DNA from: PSRF01 sp051000815
GTDB lineage: Bacteria > Acidobacteriota > Blastocatellia > Pyrinomonadales > Pyrinomonadaceae
Assembly (NCBI GenBank): GCA_051000815.1
Contig: JBPCNX010000084.1
Span: 1-64,000, forward strand
Length of the DNA: 64,000 nt
Direction of reading: 5' to 3'
In this document: positions 1 to 7,870 of the stretch, in pieces
How the letters are laid out: each line of letters opens with the position of its first letter
How positions within the stretch are numbered: position 1 is the first letter of the stretch
Notes under the pieces: model-generated
What the model saw: the letters and a program-made list of their open reading frames with translations, nothing else
The model's database searches: none
Told to the model about the DNA's origin: nothing
Made by a program: the position numbers and the translations under genes

Positions 1-527
1 CTTCCTCTTTAACCAATCCTCAGCTCCACAACTGTTGCCATTTTAACCCTTCCGCTCTCACTCCTTGTGATAATCTTTCTTACTTCTGACCAGTGAGTTT
101 TGACACAGACTCTAAAGTGCTGGGCTATTACCTGTAGTTCTAATCGGCTTTGCACAAGGGTCGGATTCTGAAGATGAATTGCTACGCTATTCTTAATTCG
201 TGACGATTCGTGTGTATTCGTGGATCGTGTTTCACCGAACCATTGGCTACGATCCACGAAAACACTCGAAGCATCACAAACTATACAAAAGCCAACTGCA
301 CAGTGATCACTGCCGGTTTGAAAGCTTTTTGTGCAACGCCGTTCAGATCTATTTGTTGCAATAGTGAGGTGGTTAAGAGGCGCCTTTGATTGATGAATGA
401 AGAGTCAGAAAGCGGTGCTTAACGCAGTCTCTCACCCCCTTCCGCCATCCGGAAGAACTAGTTACCCACACCGCCGCACACGGTCGTCAAAACATTAAAC
501 CTCTGACACGAATCTTACGCGCCAGAA
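1..527. other. Gene-free left edge
   Basis: No reading frame here has recognisable domains, a signal peptide or a credible ribosome binding site. The stretch holds the fold-back repeat at 196-277 and otherwise AT-leaning unique sequence. It lies downstream of the CHRD gene, which reads leftwards and stops at 528. I see no clear hairpin followed by a T-run that would terminate that gene. Confidence 0.5.
196..277. repeat. Fold-back repeat of the GTGGATCGTG family
   Basis: The left arm (196-229) carries repeated ATTCGTG words ending in ATTCGTGGATCGTG. The right arm (about 247-277) starts ctACGATCCACGAA and continues as its imperfect reverse complement, leaving a loop of about 17 bases. The same word recurs at 45799-45865, again as an inverted pair, and as a single arm at 50257-50280, so this is a dispersed intergenic family. 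Confidence 0.7.
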
Positions 528-1073
528 TCAATGATTGTGGCTGTTATTGCCATCAATCTGGCTTCGGATCTCGCCGCCAGGCCACGTAGTGCTGTGGACG
601 TTGACGTAGGTTGCGCCGGCGCGCATTGCCCGGATCAATTCGTCTATCTCTCCGGTATTCAGTCCCTGATTCCTGGCGGCTTGTGTGACCGGGATATTTG
701 GGCTGACATCGGCCGCTAAGATTGTTCCTGAAATTGTAGCGGGTGGGGCCGGACATGGCTGTATTCCAGCCGGGCCGTTGCCGAGATTGGTGCAGAGAAA
801 CACCGTGATGCCACCATTGACGCCCACGTTCCCGAAGTGAATGTGAGCTTGCTGGACTGTACCTTCGAGCTCGGTATATTTCAATTCGTATTCAATCTGC
901 GACCCGTCCTTACTGATTTTGGCATTGAACGTACCGCTGCCCCCGGTAGATACAGAAGGCACTTCCTCGTATCCGCTCAGGAACTCTTTAATCAACTTGA
1001 ACCCTTGCGGGAAAGCGACAGCGGATGCTGTGGCAAAAGCTAGCAGGCAAAGCACAATTGCGGCCCGTTTCAT
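528..1073 (-). CDS. Secreted CHRD domain protein
   Basis: A 181-residue exported protein. Residues 1-20 form a typical signal peptide (KR, then a hydrophobic stretch ending ASAVA). The rest is one CHRD domain, recognised by the AHIHFG motif at 76-81, YVNVHS at 156-161 and GGEIRSQI at 166-173. CHRD domains were named from chordin and are common in secreted bacterial proteins of unknown role; no enzymatic residues are evident. C94 and C107 could form a disulfide. The start is supported by a GAGGTGA ribosome binding site just upstream. The gene stands alone, facing away from the HAD gene across a repeat-rich gap. The His-rich tail (NNSHNH) could bind metal, but this is speculative. Domain call sure, function unknown. 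Confidence 0.88.
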   Translation of the reverse strand: MKRAAIVLCLLAFATASAVAFPQGFKLIKEFLSGYEEVPSVSTGGSGTFNAKISKDGSQIEYELKYTELEGTVQQAHIHFGNVGVNGGITVFLCTNLGNGPAGIQPCPAPPATISGTILAADVSPNIPVTQAARNQGLNTGEIDELIRAMRAGATYVNVHSTTWPGGEIRSQIDGNNSHNH

Positions 1074-1177
1074 AGGTCACCTCGCAAGTTAGTTTGTTGC
1101 TTCGGGGAGGCTGCGGATAATACCAGACTATTGGCCGCGAAGCACAATGGTCCTGGTAAGGGTGTTCCGGAAGTGAG

Positions 1178-1453
1178 GTTGGTACCACCACGCGGTAGCA
1201 ACTGTGTTGGATGGATTGCCGATTGCCAATTGCCAATTGCCGATTAGTTGAAGTCAGTACTACCAGGCGGTAGCCGATGGGCCCATACGCGGAACTCAAT
1301 CCTTGGTGTATCGCGCCCAACATTCGGAGTTCGAGTGATGAATCATTACCACGCGAGGCCTGAGTGCTAGCGCACCAGGCCACCCGCTCCCGCGTGGTGG
1401 TACTGACGTCATTCCCAAACTGCATCAGTACCCGGTAAGCATGGTGGGTATTG
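1178..1453. repeat. REP-like cluster plus heptamer tandem repeat
   Basis: A 30-base REP-like word built on GTACCACCACGCGGTAGC appears at least three times: forward near 1178-1203, forward and diverged at 1250-1279, and inverted at 1380-1412. A weaker forward copy lies at about 1421-1453. Between the first two lies a 7-base-period tandem array at 1214-1248 with units GATTGCC, GATTGCC, AATTGCC, AATTGCC and GATTAGT. The same heptamer word occurs at 60868-60902. The cluster fills the gap between the divergent CHRD and HAD genes, where their promoters would also lie. Confidence 0.7.
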
Positions 1454-1544
1454 TGGGTCGCCCTACAACAGACGCCGGGGTGCGACATCCTTTCAAGGGT
1501 TTTGCCTTTTTGCCGTGATTCTCTTAACGTGGCTTCGATTCCCA

Positions 1545-2444
1545 ATGTCGATACGCCTACTTGCTTTGGATCTCGATGGAACGCTGCTTAACTCGCGCGG
1601 GCAGATTTCTGAACGGAACCGCCGCGCCCTGGCGGCAACGCGAAGTTCTGGAGTGCGAGTCGCTATTGTCACCGGCCGGCGTTTTCGTGACGCGCGCCCG
1701 ATCGCGCTGGAACTTGGTCTTGATGTGCCTGTGATTGCACATAATGGCGCGTTGACCAAACACGCTGAAACATTGGAGACGGTTGCTGTGCTGCCACTGC
1801 CACTCGCGGCGGCGCGCAACGCAATTCAGGTGGGAAGAGCCGCCGGAGCTGATCCACTCATCAGTGACGATCACGAGGGTTTAGGTGTTCTGATTTATGA
1901 TCATCTCAGCGGCGACAACCTGGCTCTTCTACAGTACGTTACCTGGGCGCAGCGCATTCACGGTGAAGAATCAGGCGCTGCAGTAAGGCAAGTCGCCCTC
2001 GTTGAGGAATATTTGAATCATGAACCGGTGCATCTGGCTTTCTCCGGTGGCTGTGAAAGGATGAAGCACTTGGAGGCGCAACTACGCCGGGAGCTGAAAG
2101 AAACCGTAAAGATTTTCTGTACCACTTATGCCAGGAAAGACTTCGCGTTACTCGACATTGTTCATCCCGGGGCTTCCAAAGGCGTGGGCGTTGCCGCTGC
2201 CGCCGCTGAACTGGGAATCTCCAGCCATGAAGTGATGGCTGTTGGTGATAATCTGAACGACCTCGAGATGTTGGAGTTTGCGGGAACAGGCGTAGTGATG
2301 GGCAACGCCGAACCTTCGTTGCATGAAATCAAAGGGCTGAACGCGACAACCACAAACGATGACGATGGCGTGGCTGTCGCTATCGAAAGGTTTATCCTGG
2401 ACGCCCAGGACAGGGTAACAACGGGAATTGAGATTCGATCCTGA
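1545..2444 (+). CDS. Cof-type HAD family hydrolase
   Basis: A 299-residue cytoplasmic phosphatase of the HAD superfamily, Cof (IIB) subfamily. All four HAD motifs are visible: DLDGT at 9-13 (nucleophile D9, acid/base D11), T43 in IVTGRR, K212 in GASKG, and GDNLND at 234-239 that binds magnesium. The insert between motifs II and III has the size of a C2B cap. Members dephosphorylate small sugar phosphates, nucleotides or flavin phosphates; the substrate cannot be read from sequence. I chose the ATG at 1545 because the conserved first strand begins directly after it; an in-frame upstream extension to 1515 adds ten residues with no homology. The cyclophilin gene follows 54 bases later on the same strand, so co-transcription is possible but there is no functional link. 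Confidence 0.87.
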   Translation: MSIRLLALDLDGTLLNSRGQISERNRRALAATRSSGVRVAIVTGRRFRDARPIALELGLDVPVIAHNGALTKHAETLETVAVLPLPLAAARNAIQVGRAAGADPLISDDHEGLGVLIYDHLSGDNLALLQYVTWAQRIHGEESGAAVRQVALVEEYLNHEPVHLAFSGGCERMKHLEAQLRRELKETVKIFCTTYARKDFALLDIVHPGASKGVGVAAAAAELGISSHEVMAVGDNLNDLEMLEFAGTGVVMGNAEPSLHEIKGLNATTTNDDDGVAVAIERFILDAQDRVTTGIEIRS

Positions 2445-2498
2445 AGGGAACAACAAACGGAGCCGGCACTGGCGCCTTAATTGAAGGAGAATGGATCA

Positions 2499-2984
2499 AT
2501 GGCAAATCGCACGGCAGTAATTCAAACGAACAAGGGCACGATTCGCTTTGAACTTCTGGAGGCTGACGCCCCCAACACGACCGACAATTTCATCAAGCTT
2601 GCTGAACGCGGCTATTACGATGGCATCATTTTTCATCGCGTGATCAAGGGATTTATGATTCAGGGCGGCGATCCGACGGGGACCGGACGCGGTGGAGAAT
2701 CCGCAGCCGGCGGTCGCTTCAAGGATGAGATTAATTCTTCGTCACCTGTTTACCAGCGTGGTTATAAGGCGGGTACGGTAGCAATGGCCAATGCCGGACC
2801 CAATACGAATGGTTCCCAATTTTTCATCATGCATGCGGACTATGGTTTGCCGCCAAACTACACAATCTTTGGTCGAGTCACGCAAGGGCAGGATGTTGTT
2901 GACGCGATCGCGACGACTCCGGTAGATCGTAACGATCGGCCCAACTCGGAAGTGAAGATGGACAAGGTCACGATTGAGTCGTGA
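2499..2984 (+). CDS. Cyclophilin-type peptidyl-prolyl isomerase
   Basis: A 161-residue single-domain cyclophilin that speeds cis-trans isomerisation of X-Pro bonds. No signal peptide, so it acts in the cytoplasm. Active-site residues are present: R47 in FHRVI, F52 and Q55 in GFMIQGG, and the AMANAGPNTNGSQFF stretch at 95-109. The binding-pocket Trp of human cyclophilin A is absent, which is normal for short bacterial PpiB-like forms. The ATG at 2499 has AAGGAGA eight to nine bases upstream; a TTG at 2481 is in frame but would place this ribosome binding site inside the gene. The size matches PpiB. It follows the HAD hydrolase and is followed by a REP-like inverted repeat that may act as transcript end. 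Confidence 0.93.
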   Translation: MANRTAVIQTNKGTIRFELLEADAPNTTDNFIKLAERGYYDGIIFHRVIKGFMIQGGDPTGTGRGGESAAGGRFKDEINSSSPVYQRGYKAGTVAMANAGPNTNGSQFFIMHADYGLPPNYTIFGRVTQGQDVVDAIATTPVDRNDRPNSEVKMDKVTIES

Positions 2985-3054
2985 CGTAATAGCGTGTCGC
3001 AAGAGACGCAACAAAACACCTCGACGCCGATAACCGAAAGTGAGTCGGCGGTGA

Positions 3055-3186
3055 TTCAATGTCAGAACCGGGAGCGGTAGCGACCGGGTCAGTGGTGCCG
3101 AGTAAAAAAGTAGCAGTTCCTCCATTGTCGTTAGTGTGACGATCGCGCGCATGGACCCGGTCGCTACCGCTCCCGGTTCTGACATT
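3055..3186. repeat. Inverted pair of dispersed REP-like repeat
   Basis: The left arm (3055-3090) and right arm (3151-3186) are reverse complements over more than 30 bases, centred on AACCGGGAGCGGTAGCGACC, with a unique centre of about 60 bases. Each arm also holds a short palindrome CGGT-AGCG-ACCG. A diverged copy of the whole pair occurs at 60828-61104. It sits in the gap between the converging cyclophilin and thiD genes, where it could end transcription from both sides. Confidence 0.8.
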
Positions 3187-3294
3187 GGATGGCCCCCTGT
3201 GAGACGGGGCCTCCTTCCGGAAGACGCTAGTTCTGAGAACGATGAGCCGACAGGTGGCGTCCAAAGCCTACTCGTCCACCTTGGAGGTACGCGG

Positions 3295-4152
3295 CTAGAA
3301 GAACAATGGGCGCGCGCCGTGTCCGATTGCAGGTGACGTCTTAATGGCCGCGGTGATGAAGCGTTTGGCCGCATCGACTGATTCTTCCAAGTCCATTCCT
3401 CGTCCAAGACACGCCGCAATCGCCGCGGACAAGGTGCAACCGGAACCGTGGATCTCGCGGCCACCAATCATTTCCGCGCGAAACACGATTATCCGTCCTT
3501 CCAAATTGAGCACATCGATCGCCTCACGTGAGGGAACTTTGTTCTCAAGCGCGAGGACATTTTCAGCCAGTTCTGTTGAGGAAGATGGCGTCCGTGAACC
3601 AAGATGCCCACCCTTCACGAGAACCGCCCGTGCACCCATCGCGCGAATCATCTGCGCGGCCTCGCTCATTCCCTCTTCATCGACAATCGTCAATCCTGTC
3701 AGCCGTTCTGCCTCGGGAATGTTGGGAGTAACCAGACGCGCTAAAGGAAATAGTTCTGACACCAAACAGCTAACGGCATCGTCGTCGATTAAATCGTCGC
3801 CCGACGTTGCACGCATCACCGGGTCAACAACCGGCGCCGGCAACGCGGCCTCGCGGAAAAGACGCGCCACGGCTGCGATCACCTCGCGAGTCGGCAACAT
3901 TCCAGTCTTGGCGCAGTCAACGGCGAAGTCTTCAATGATCGGAAGTACCTGGGCACGAACCGTTTCACCAGACTGATGCACGGCCCCGACCACGCCCGTC
4001 GTGTTTTGAAAAGTCAGCGAAGTAATGGCAGCGGTGGGAAAACAACCAAAAGCTGCAAACGCTCTTACGTCCGCGAGGATGCCGGCGCCACCCGAAGGAT
4101 CAAGTCCGGCAATAGTCAAAGCGATGGGCAGCGATGATGATTTTTCCGCCAT
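3295..4152 (-). CDS. thiD: Hydroxymethylpyrimidine / phosphomethylpyrimidine kinase
   Basis: A 285-residue ribokinase-fold enzyme that phosphorylates 4-amino-5-hydroxymethyl-2-methylpyrimidine twice to give HMP-PP, the pyrimidine half of thiamine. The substrate-binding signature GLDPSGGAG is at 16-24 and the anion-hole/ATP-site motif HGSGC at 235-239, where the Cys is typical of ThiD. Length is normal (about 265-285). The start ATG overlaps the thiE stop by one base (TAATG), so the two are translationally coupled in one thiE-thiD operon. A short stretch around 186-217 is longer and more polar than in enteric ThiD. No TPP riboswitch is evident upstream of the operon. Confidence 0.95.
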   Translation of the reverse strand: MAEKSSSLPIALTIAGLDPSGGAGILADVRAFAAFGCFPTAAITSLTFQNTTGVVGAVHQSGETVRAQVLPIIEDFAVDCAKTGMLPTREVIAAVARLFREAALPAPVVDPVMRATSGDDLIDDDAVSCLVSELFPLARLVTPNIPEAERLTGLTIVDEEGMSEAAQMIRAMGARAVLVKGGHLGSRTPSSSTELAENVLALENKVPSREAIDVLNLEGRIIVFRAEMIGGREIHGSGCTLSAAIAACLGRGMDLEESVDAAKRFITAAIKTSPAIGHGARPLFF

Positions 4153-4841
4153 TATTGTTTAGTAACTCGCGAAGCCTTCCGAATGCGATTGACTAGCTCC
4201 ACCAGACTCTCGGGATCACGGAAAAGTCGAATCCCGGCGATCCCGCTTGCGCCAGCTTCAAAGCAGGCAACAGCGTTATCAAGGGTGATTCCACCAAGCG
4301 CAACTACTGGAAACGGCGCCAACTCTTTTGTGACTGAGTACAGCCCGACGGTGCCTAATGGTTCGCCATGCGTGCGCTTCGATTCGGTCGCGAACACCGG
4401 CCCCCAAACCACGAAGTCAGCCTGTGCTTCGCGGGCGGCGCGAGCCTCGGCAGCAGAATGGGTCGACACTCCAATTAAGAAGTCAGGACCGAAAGTGCGA
4501 CGTACGACGTCGGGAGCGAGCGAGCGAGTGGTCAGGTGGACCCCGTCGGCGCCGGTTGCGCGCGCAATGTCCGCACGGTCGTTTACCAACAGCCGAGTGG
4601 GACTTGAACGCGTCAGCGCGGCAGCACTGGTTGTCAGTTCACAAAGAACTCGCGCTCTCAGTTCCTTCTCGCGGATTTGGATGAGGGAAACGTTTGCGGC
4701 TACCGCGGCTGCTACCAGTTGGAGGATGGATGCGAACTCTTCACTCGCCGGCGTTGTCTGCGCGGTCGTGACTCCGCTCGTGATCAGATAACTGATTGGC
4801 GTCTGCACTCTGGGCGGGCTTTCTCTTGGGCGGGAGGGCAT
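4152..4841 (-). CDS. thiE: Thiamine-phosphate synthase
   Basis: A TIM-barrel enzyme of 229 residues that joins HMP-PP and hydroxyethylthiazole phosphate to thiamine monophosphate. Visible family motifs: IQIREK at 54-59, NDRADIA at 87-93 (pyrophosphate and Mg binding), GPVF at 147-150 and the phosphate loop LGGI at 182-185. As annotated it overlaps the upstream 128-residue gene by 101 bases. The first 15 residues are Pro/Arg-rich and precede the conserved first strand, so the GTG at 4808 (giving MQTPISYLIT) may be the real start; this would still leave a 68-base overlap. Coupled to thiD by TAATG at its 3' end. The enzyme call is sure; the start is not. Confidence 0.93.
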   Translation of the reverse strand: MPSRPRESPPRVQTPISYLITSGVTTAQTTPASEEFASILQLVAAAVAANVSLIQIREKELRARVLCELTTSAAALTRSSPTRLLVNDRADIARATGADGVHLTTRSLAPDVVRRTFGPDFLIGVSTHSAAEARAAREAQADFVVWGPVFATESKRTHGEPLGTVGLYSVTKELAPFPVVALGGITLDNAVACFEAGASGIAGIRLFRDPESLVELVNRIRKASRVTKQ

Positions 4842-5127
4842 TCGTCTGCAAAGCGTGCAATGTCTGCTTGAAGTTGAAGATTTCCCAGAATGCCATGCCG
4901 AGATTCAGTAAGCCGAGACCTGTTACGGCGCCCCGGACCCATCCTGAAGCGATCACGCTTTGCAGTCCATAGAACCCGGTCTTCCGCGCGGCATACAACA
5001 GAAAATAATTGTTGCCCCAGTCACTGAGCCCGAGAAACCCCTGCGGAATCCATGGCAACAACGTCAGCACTATACCGATTTCGAGGCAGAGAATAATGTA
5101 AAAAATGACGCTAAGCTTTGCCGACAT
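4741..5127 (-). CDS. Small membrane protein overlapping thiE
   Basis: A 128-residue protein I do not recognise. Residues 5-26 form a strong transmembrane segment and about 62-82 a second one, with a conserved-looking loop between (WIPQGFLGLSDWGNNYF). The last 40 residues are charged and hydrophilic. The first two thirds look like a real membrane protein; the tail is encoded in the stretch shared with thiE in another frame, so its composition is constrained. It lies in the thiE-thiD direction and probably the same transcript. Thiamine-precursor uptake would be a natural guess from position, but the protein has no ThiT, ThiW or EcfT features and is too short for a carrier. An extended tail caused by loss of an earlier stop codon is another possibility. 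Confidence 0.6.
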   Translation of the reverse strand: MSAKLSVIFYIILCLEIGIVLTLLPWIPQGFLGLSDWGNNYFLLYAARKTGFYGLQSVIASGWVRGAVTGLGLLNLGMAFWEIFNFKQTLHALQTNALPPKRKPAQSADANQLSDHERSHDRADNAGE

Positions 5128-5130
5128 CTG

Positions 5131-5374
5131 GGATCGTTAATCGCAAATCGTGAATCGTGAATTATAAAATCGTGAAATCGTGAAATCGTGCATTGGAAAT
5201 CGTGAACGGTATAGTGAATCCTTTATCGCAAATCGTCAAACCTTCAAATCGCCAAGCGTTTGATTACTGATCGGCAATTATACCGGCAGGGAGTATTTCC
5301 GATTTCCGAATTCCGAATTCACAATTCACGATTCACGATCACTATTCACGACTTACGATTCACGATTGACGATT
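5131..5374. repeat. Inverted heptamer repeat arms (AATCGTG)
   Basis: The right arm, 5299-5374, is a run of about eleven 7-base units (CCGATTT, CCGAATT, CCGAATT, CACAATT, CACGATT and so on) ending one base before the stop codon of the TPR gene. The left arm (about 5131-5208) has the complementary word AATCGTG repeated with a few 8-base steps. The centre of about 90 bases carries GGTATA/TATACC half sites. The element fills the whole gap between two co-directional genes and could fold into a long imperfect hairpin. Confidence 0.75.
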
Positions 5375-5375
5375 T

Positions 5376-7649
5376 CTAAACTTTGGTGCGTCCTCTTCGA
5401 CCTGATTTTTGCATCTCGAGATCTCTCAGCCTATCACCCACGCCGCGATAGGAAACGTCCATCCCGTACACCTCCGTGAACAGGTCCCGGGCGCGCTTGA
5501 GATCTCCCATCAGCTCATAAGCTGCTCCCAACTCATAGCGCAGTGCTTTGTACTCTTCTTCGCCGTGGCCAGGCGCATCCAGCCCCTTCCGAAACCACAG
5601 CACGGCAGCGCGCGGCAGATCTTTCTGCATGAAGCAATGCCCCAGCATGTTACAGCATTGCAGATAGCGAGGGCTTCCGTCACCAACGAGAGTTAAACCG
5701 GCCGCCGTTTGAAATTCGCGAATTGCATCGTCAAGCAAGTCCATCTCTTTGTAGGCGGTTCCCATGTTGTAGTGGGTTTCGAAGTCTTCCCTGCTTGCCG
5801 GCTCTTCTTCAGCAGCGACACGAAATTCTTCAAAAATCTCGGCTAGCCCGGCGTCGATCCCTTTGCCTTCTGCTGCGCCAGGGGCAGGTGCAAACTCATG
5901 CACAACCGCGCCTTTCTCTGCCACTCCGGCAAAAGCAACATCGACATCTGCCGTGACTTGTTCCGCGGTCAATAACTGTTCAGCGTTGCCAAACTCAAAA
6001 TTAACTCCTGCAGGACGGACACTGCCGCTTCCCTTAGCACCGCTTATAGATTGCAACCTCGCCCGTCGGGCATCAATCTCGGGACGCGAGCCAAATTGGC
6101 GTTGCATCAGGTCGAGGGTATCCGTTGCAATGTCGACATAGCCCTGAGTGATGTAGAAATCCACGCTCTCCAGTTCCTGGAGCATCAGAGCCGCGCGGCG
6201 CGCCTCTTCGTCAATCGGCGATTCCAATTGTGTATTGCCTCTGGAGCCCTCATCAGAAATTGCGCTATCTGCGTTATCCTCGTTGAGATCTGCGAATGAA
6301 GCACTTGGATCCGCCGGCGTTTGGTCTTCTACTGAGTTCCATTCGAATTCGACTGCGTCCACAGTCTCCTCTGCGTCTTCGGCGCCAACTATTTCATGAT
6401 CACTCGTTTCGACATCCTCAAGTGCTGAGGTTTCAGTGAAGGATAACTCTTTGCCCAAGCCGAAACCCTCAGCGGCATCCTCCGGCACACCGCCCAGGGA
6501 AATAAGTCGCTCCGAATACCGATCATCGGGAGTCAGGCGGATGAGCTGGGTCAGGGCGTAGCGTTCGTCGTCGATCAGTCCTGCGGCTTCGGCAGCGTCC
6601 GCCAGCCGTTCGAGCGCAGCGCGCAGGTTTTCCATATCTCGCTGCCACCAGTGAATTCTCACAAGCAGCTTCAGGGCTTCCACGTGTTCCGGATCGCGTG
6701 TGAGCGCCTCGTTTACAAGCTCCAGCAGATCGTTCTCTTCACGCCCGGCAAGCAACTGTTCAATAACGCCGCCAAGGACCCGCGTCGCCTCGCTGACGTC
6801 TGCGGTTTTCAGATAAAGTTTTGCAACCTCGAGCAGCCGGATGTAGTTTTTTGGATCCTGCTTTAACAGGATCGCAGTGGCGCGCTCTGCGCCTTTGGGG
6901 TCCTCAGCGTCGACATAAGTGCGGGCCAGCATCAGGACCAGATCGGAATCATCCGGTCTGTCTGCCACCAAACGCTCCAAAAGCTCGGCCGCTTCATCCG
7001 CCTCGCCTAACGCTACATGCGCCGAAACCACACCTTTGAGGGCTGTTTCATTGTTGGGGGAAAGTTCCAGAGTTTTGGAATACGCGCTGAGCGATTGCTC
7101 AAAATCACCCGTTTCAAACAGACGAGCTCCGGCATCGGCGAAAGCCTTTGCCGCCTCATCCTTCAGGTCTTCGCTGAGATAGCCGGCAGCCAGCTTGAGC
7201 CGAATCTCAGTGTTGTTGGGATCGAGGTCAGCAACCTTGTGAAGCACTTCCAGAGTTTGCCTGGTGCGGCCTGCGCGCGTGTGAGCGTCCGCGACGATGA
7301 GATATTGCGCCCGGGCATCGGCGATCAACCCCTGTACCGCATAAAGCGAGCCCAGCTTGTAAGCGATGGCGGGATCGCGCGGCACAAGCCGTTCGATCTT
7401 TTTGTACATGGCGATCGCTTTAAGATTGAACTCTCGTTCCCGGTAGTGTTCGGCAATGCGCGAGAAACACGAAACGGCTTCATCGTTCTGACCGGCCCGG
7501 GCACACAGGTCTCCCAGCATGTTGAGCGTAGTTAGATCGTCGTCGTCATTTTCGACGATCTGACGATACTCTTTTATGGCAGCGCTAATTTTCCCCTGTG
7601 ACAGGAATTTCTCAGCCGCTTTCAGAACCTTCGCTTTTTCGAAAGCCAT
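5376..7649 (-). CDS. Large cytoplasmic TPR protein
   Basis: A 757-residue protein made of tetratricopeptide-type helical repeats. Residues about 5-360 contain at least eight consecutive 34-residue-like repeats (for example AIKEYRQIVENDDDDLTTLNMLG and AIAMYKKIERLVPRDP). About 400-490 is an acidic low-complexity linker rich in Glu, Asp and Ser, and about 610-745 holds a second TPR block. There is no signal peptide or membrane segment, so it should be cytoplasmic. TPR arrays bind partner proteins; similar long TPR proteins occur in acidobacteria and myxobacteria, but I cannot assign a partner. It is monocistronic, separated from its 3' neighbour by the heptamer repeat element, and divergent from the ligase gene at 7871. 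Confidence 0.85.
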   Translation of the reverse strand: MAFEKAKVLKAAEKFLSQGKISAAIKEYRQIVENDDDDLTTLNMLGDLCARAGQNDEAVSCFSRIAEHYREREFNLKAIAMYKKIERLVPRDPAIAYKLGSLYAVQGLIADARAQYLIVADAHTRAGRTRQTLEVLHKVADLDPNNTEIRLKLAAGYLSEDLKDEAAKAFADAGARLFETGDFEQSLSAYSKTLELSPNNETALKGVVSAHVALGEADEAAELLERLVADRPDDSDLVLMLARTYVDAEDPKGAERATAILLKQDPKNYIRLLEVAKLYLKTADVSEATRVLGGVIEQLLAGREENDLLELVNEALTRDPEHVEALKLLVRIHWWQRDMENLRAALERLADAAEAAGLIDDERYALTQLIRLTPDDRYSERLISLGGVPEDAAEGFGLGKELSFTETSALEDVETSDHEIVGAEDAEETVDAVEFEWNSVEDQTPADPSASFADLNEDNADSAISDEGSRGNTQLESPIDEEARRAALMLQELESVDFYITQGYVDIATDTLDLMQRQFGSRPEIDARRARLQSISGAKGSGSVRPAGVNFEFGNAEQLLTAEQVTADVDVAFAGVAEKGAVVHEFAPAPGAAEGKGIDAGLAEIFEEFRVAAEEEPASREDFETHYNMGTAYKEMDLLDDAIREFQTAAGLTLVGDGSPRYLQCCNMLGHCFMQKDLPRAAVLWFRKGLDAPGHGEEEYKALRYELGAAYELMGDLKRARDLFTEVYGMDVSYRGVGDRLRDLEMQKSGRRGRTKV

Positions 7650-7870
7650 CGGGAGTATTATGTATCACCAAATAGGGTTGCGGCGTCAAACGTGGCGGGG
7701 TGGAGGGTCGGGCCAGACCGCATGATCATCTTTCCGGACCATCCTCCGGGAGAAGAACAGTCACAAGATAAACTAACAGACGTAAATGAAGGTGTCAACG
7801 ACATTGATTTTCAACGGTTTGCGGCGTTTTTGACTAACTCCGAAGCTTCAACCTGGCCTCAGGACACACT

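Noticed and set aside
988..1545. Long open frame on the minus strand in the CHRD-HAD gap
   Set aside because: It runs through REP and heptamer repeats, has low-complexity composition and overlaps the CHRD start.
3136..3336. Short plus-strand frame with a VATAPGSD segment
   Set aside because: The peptide is the translation of the REP-like repeat and recurs in unrelated places, so it is not a gene.
4842..5127. TPP riboswitch before thiE-thiD
   Set aside because: The space upstream of thiE is coding for the membrane protein and I could not find the conserved CUGAGA-type thi-box core in the gap before it.
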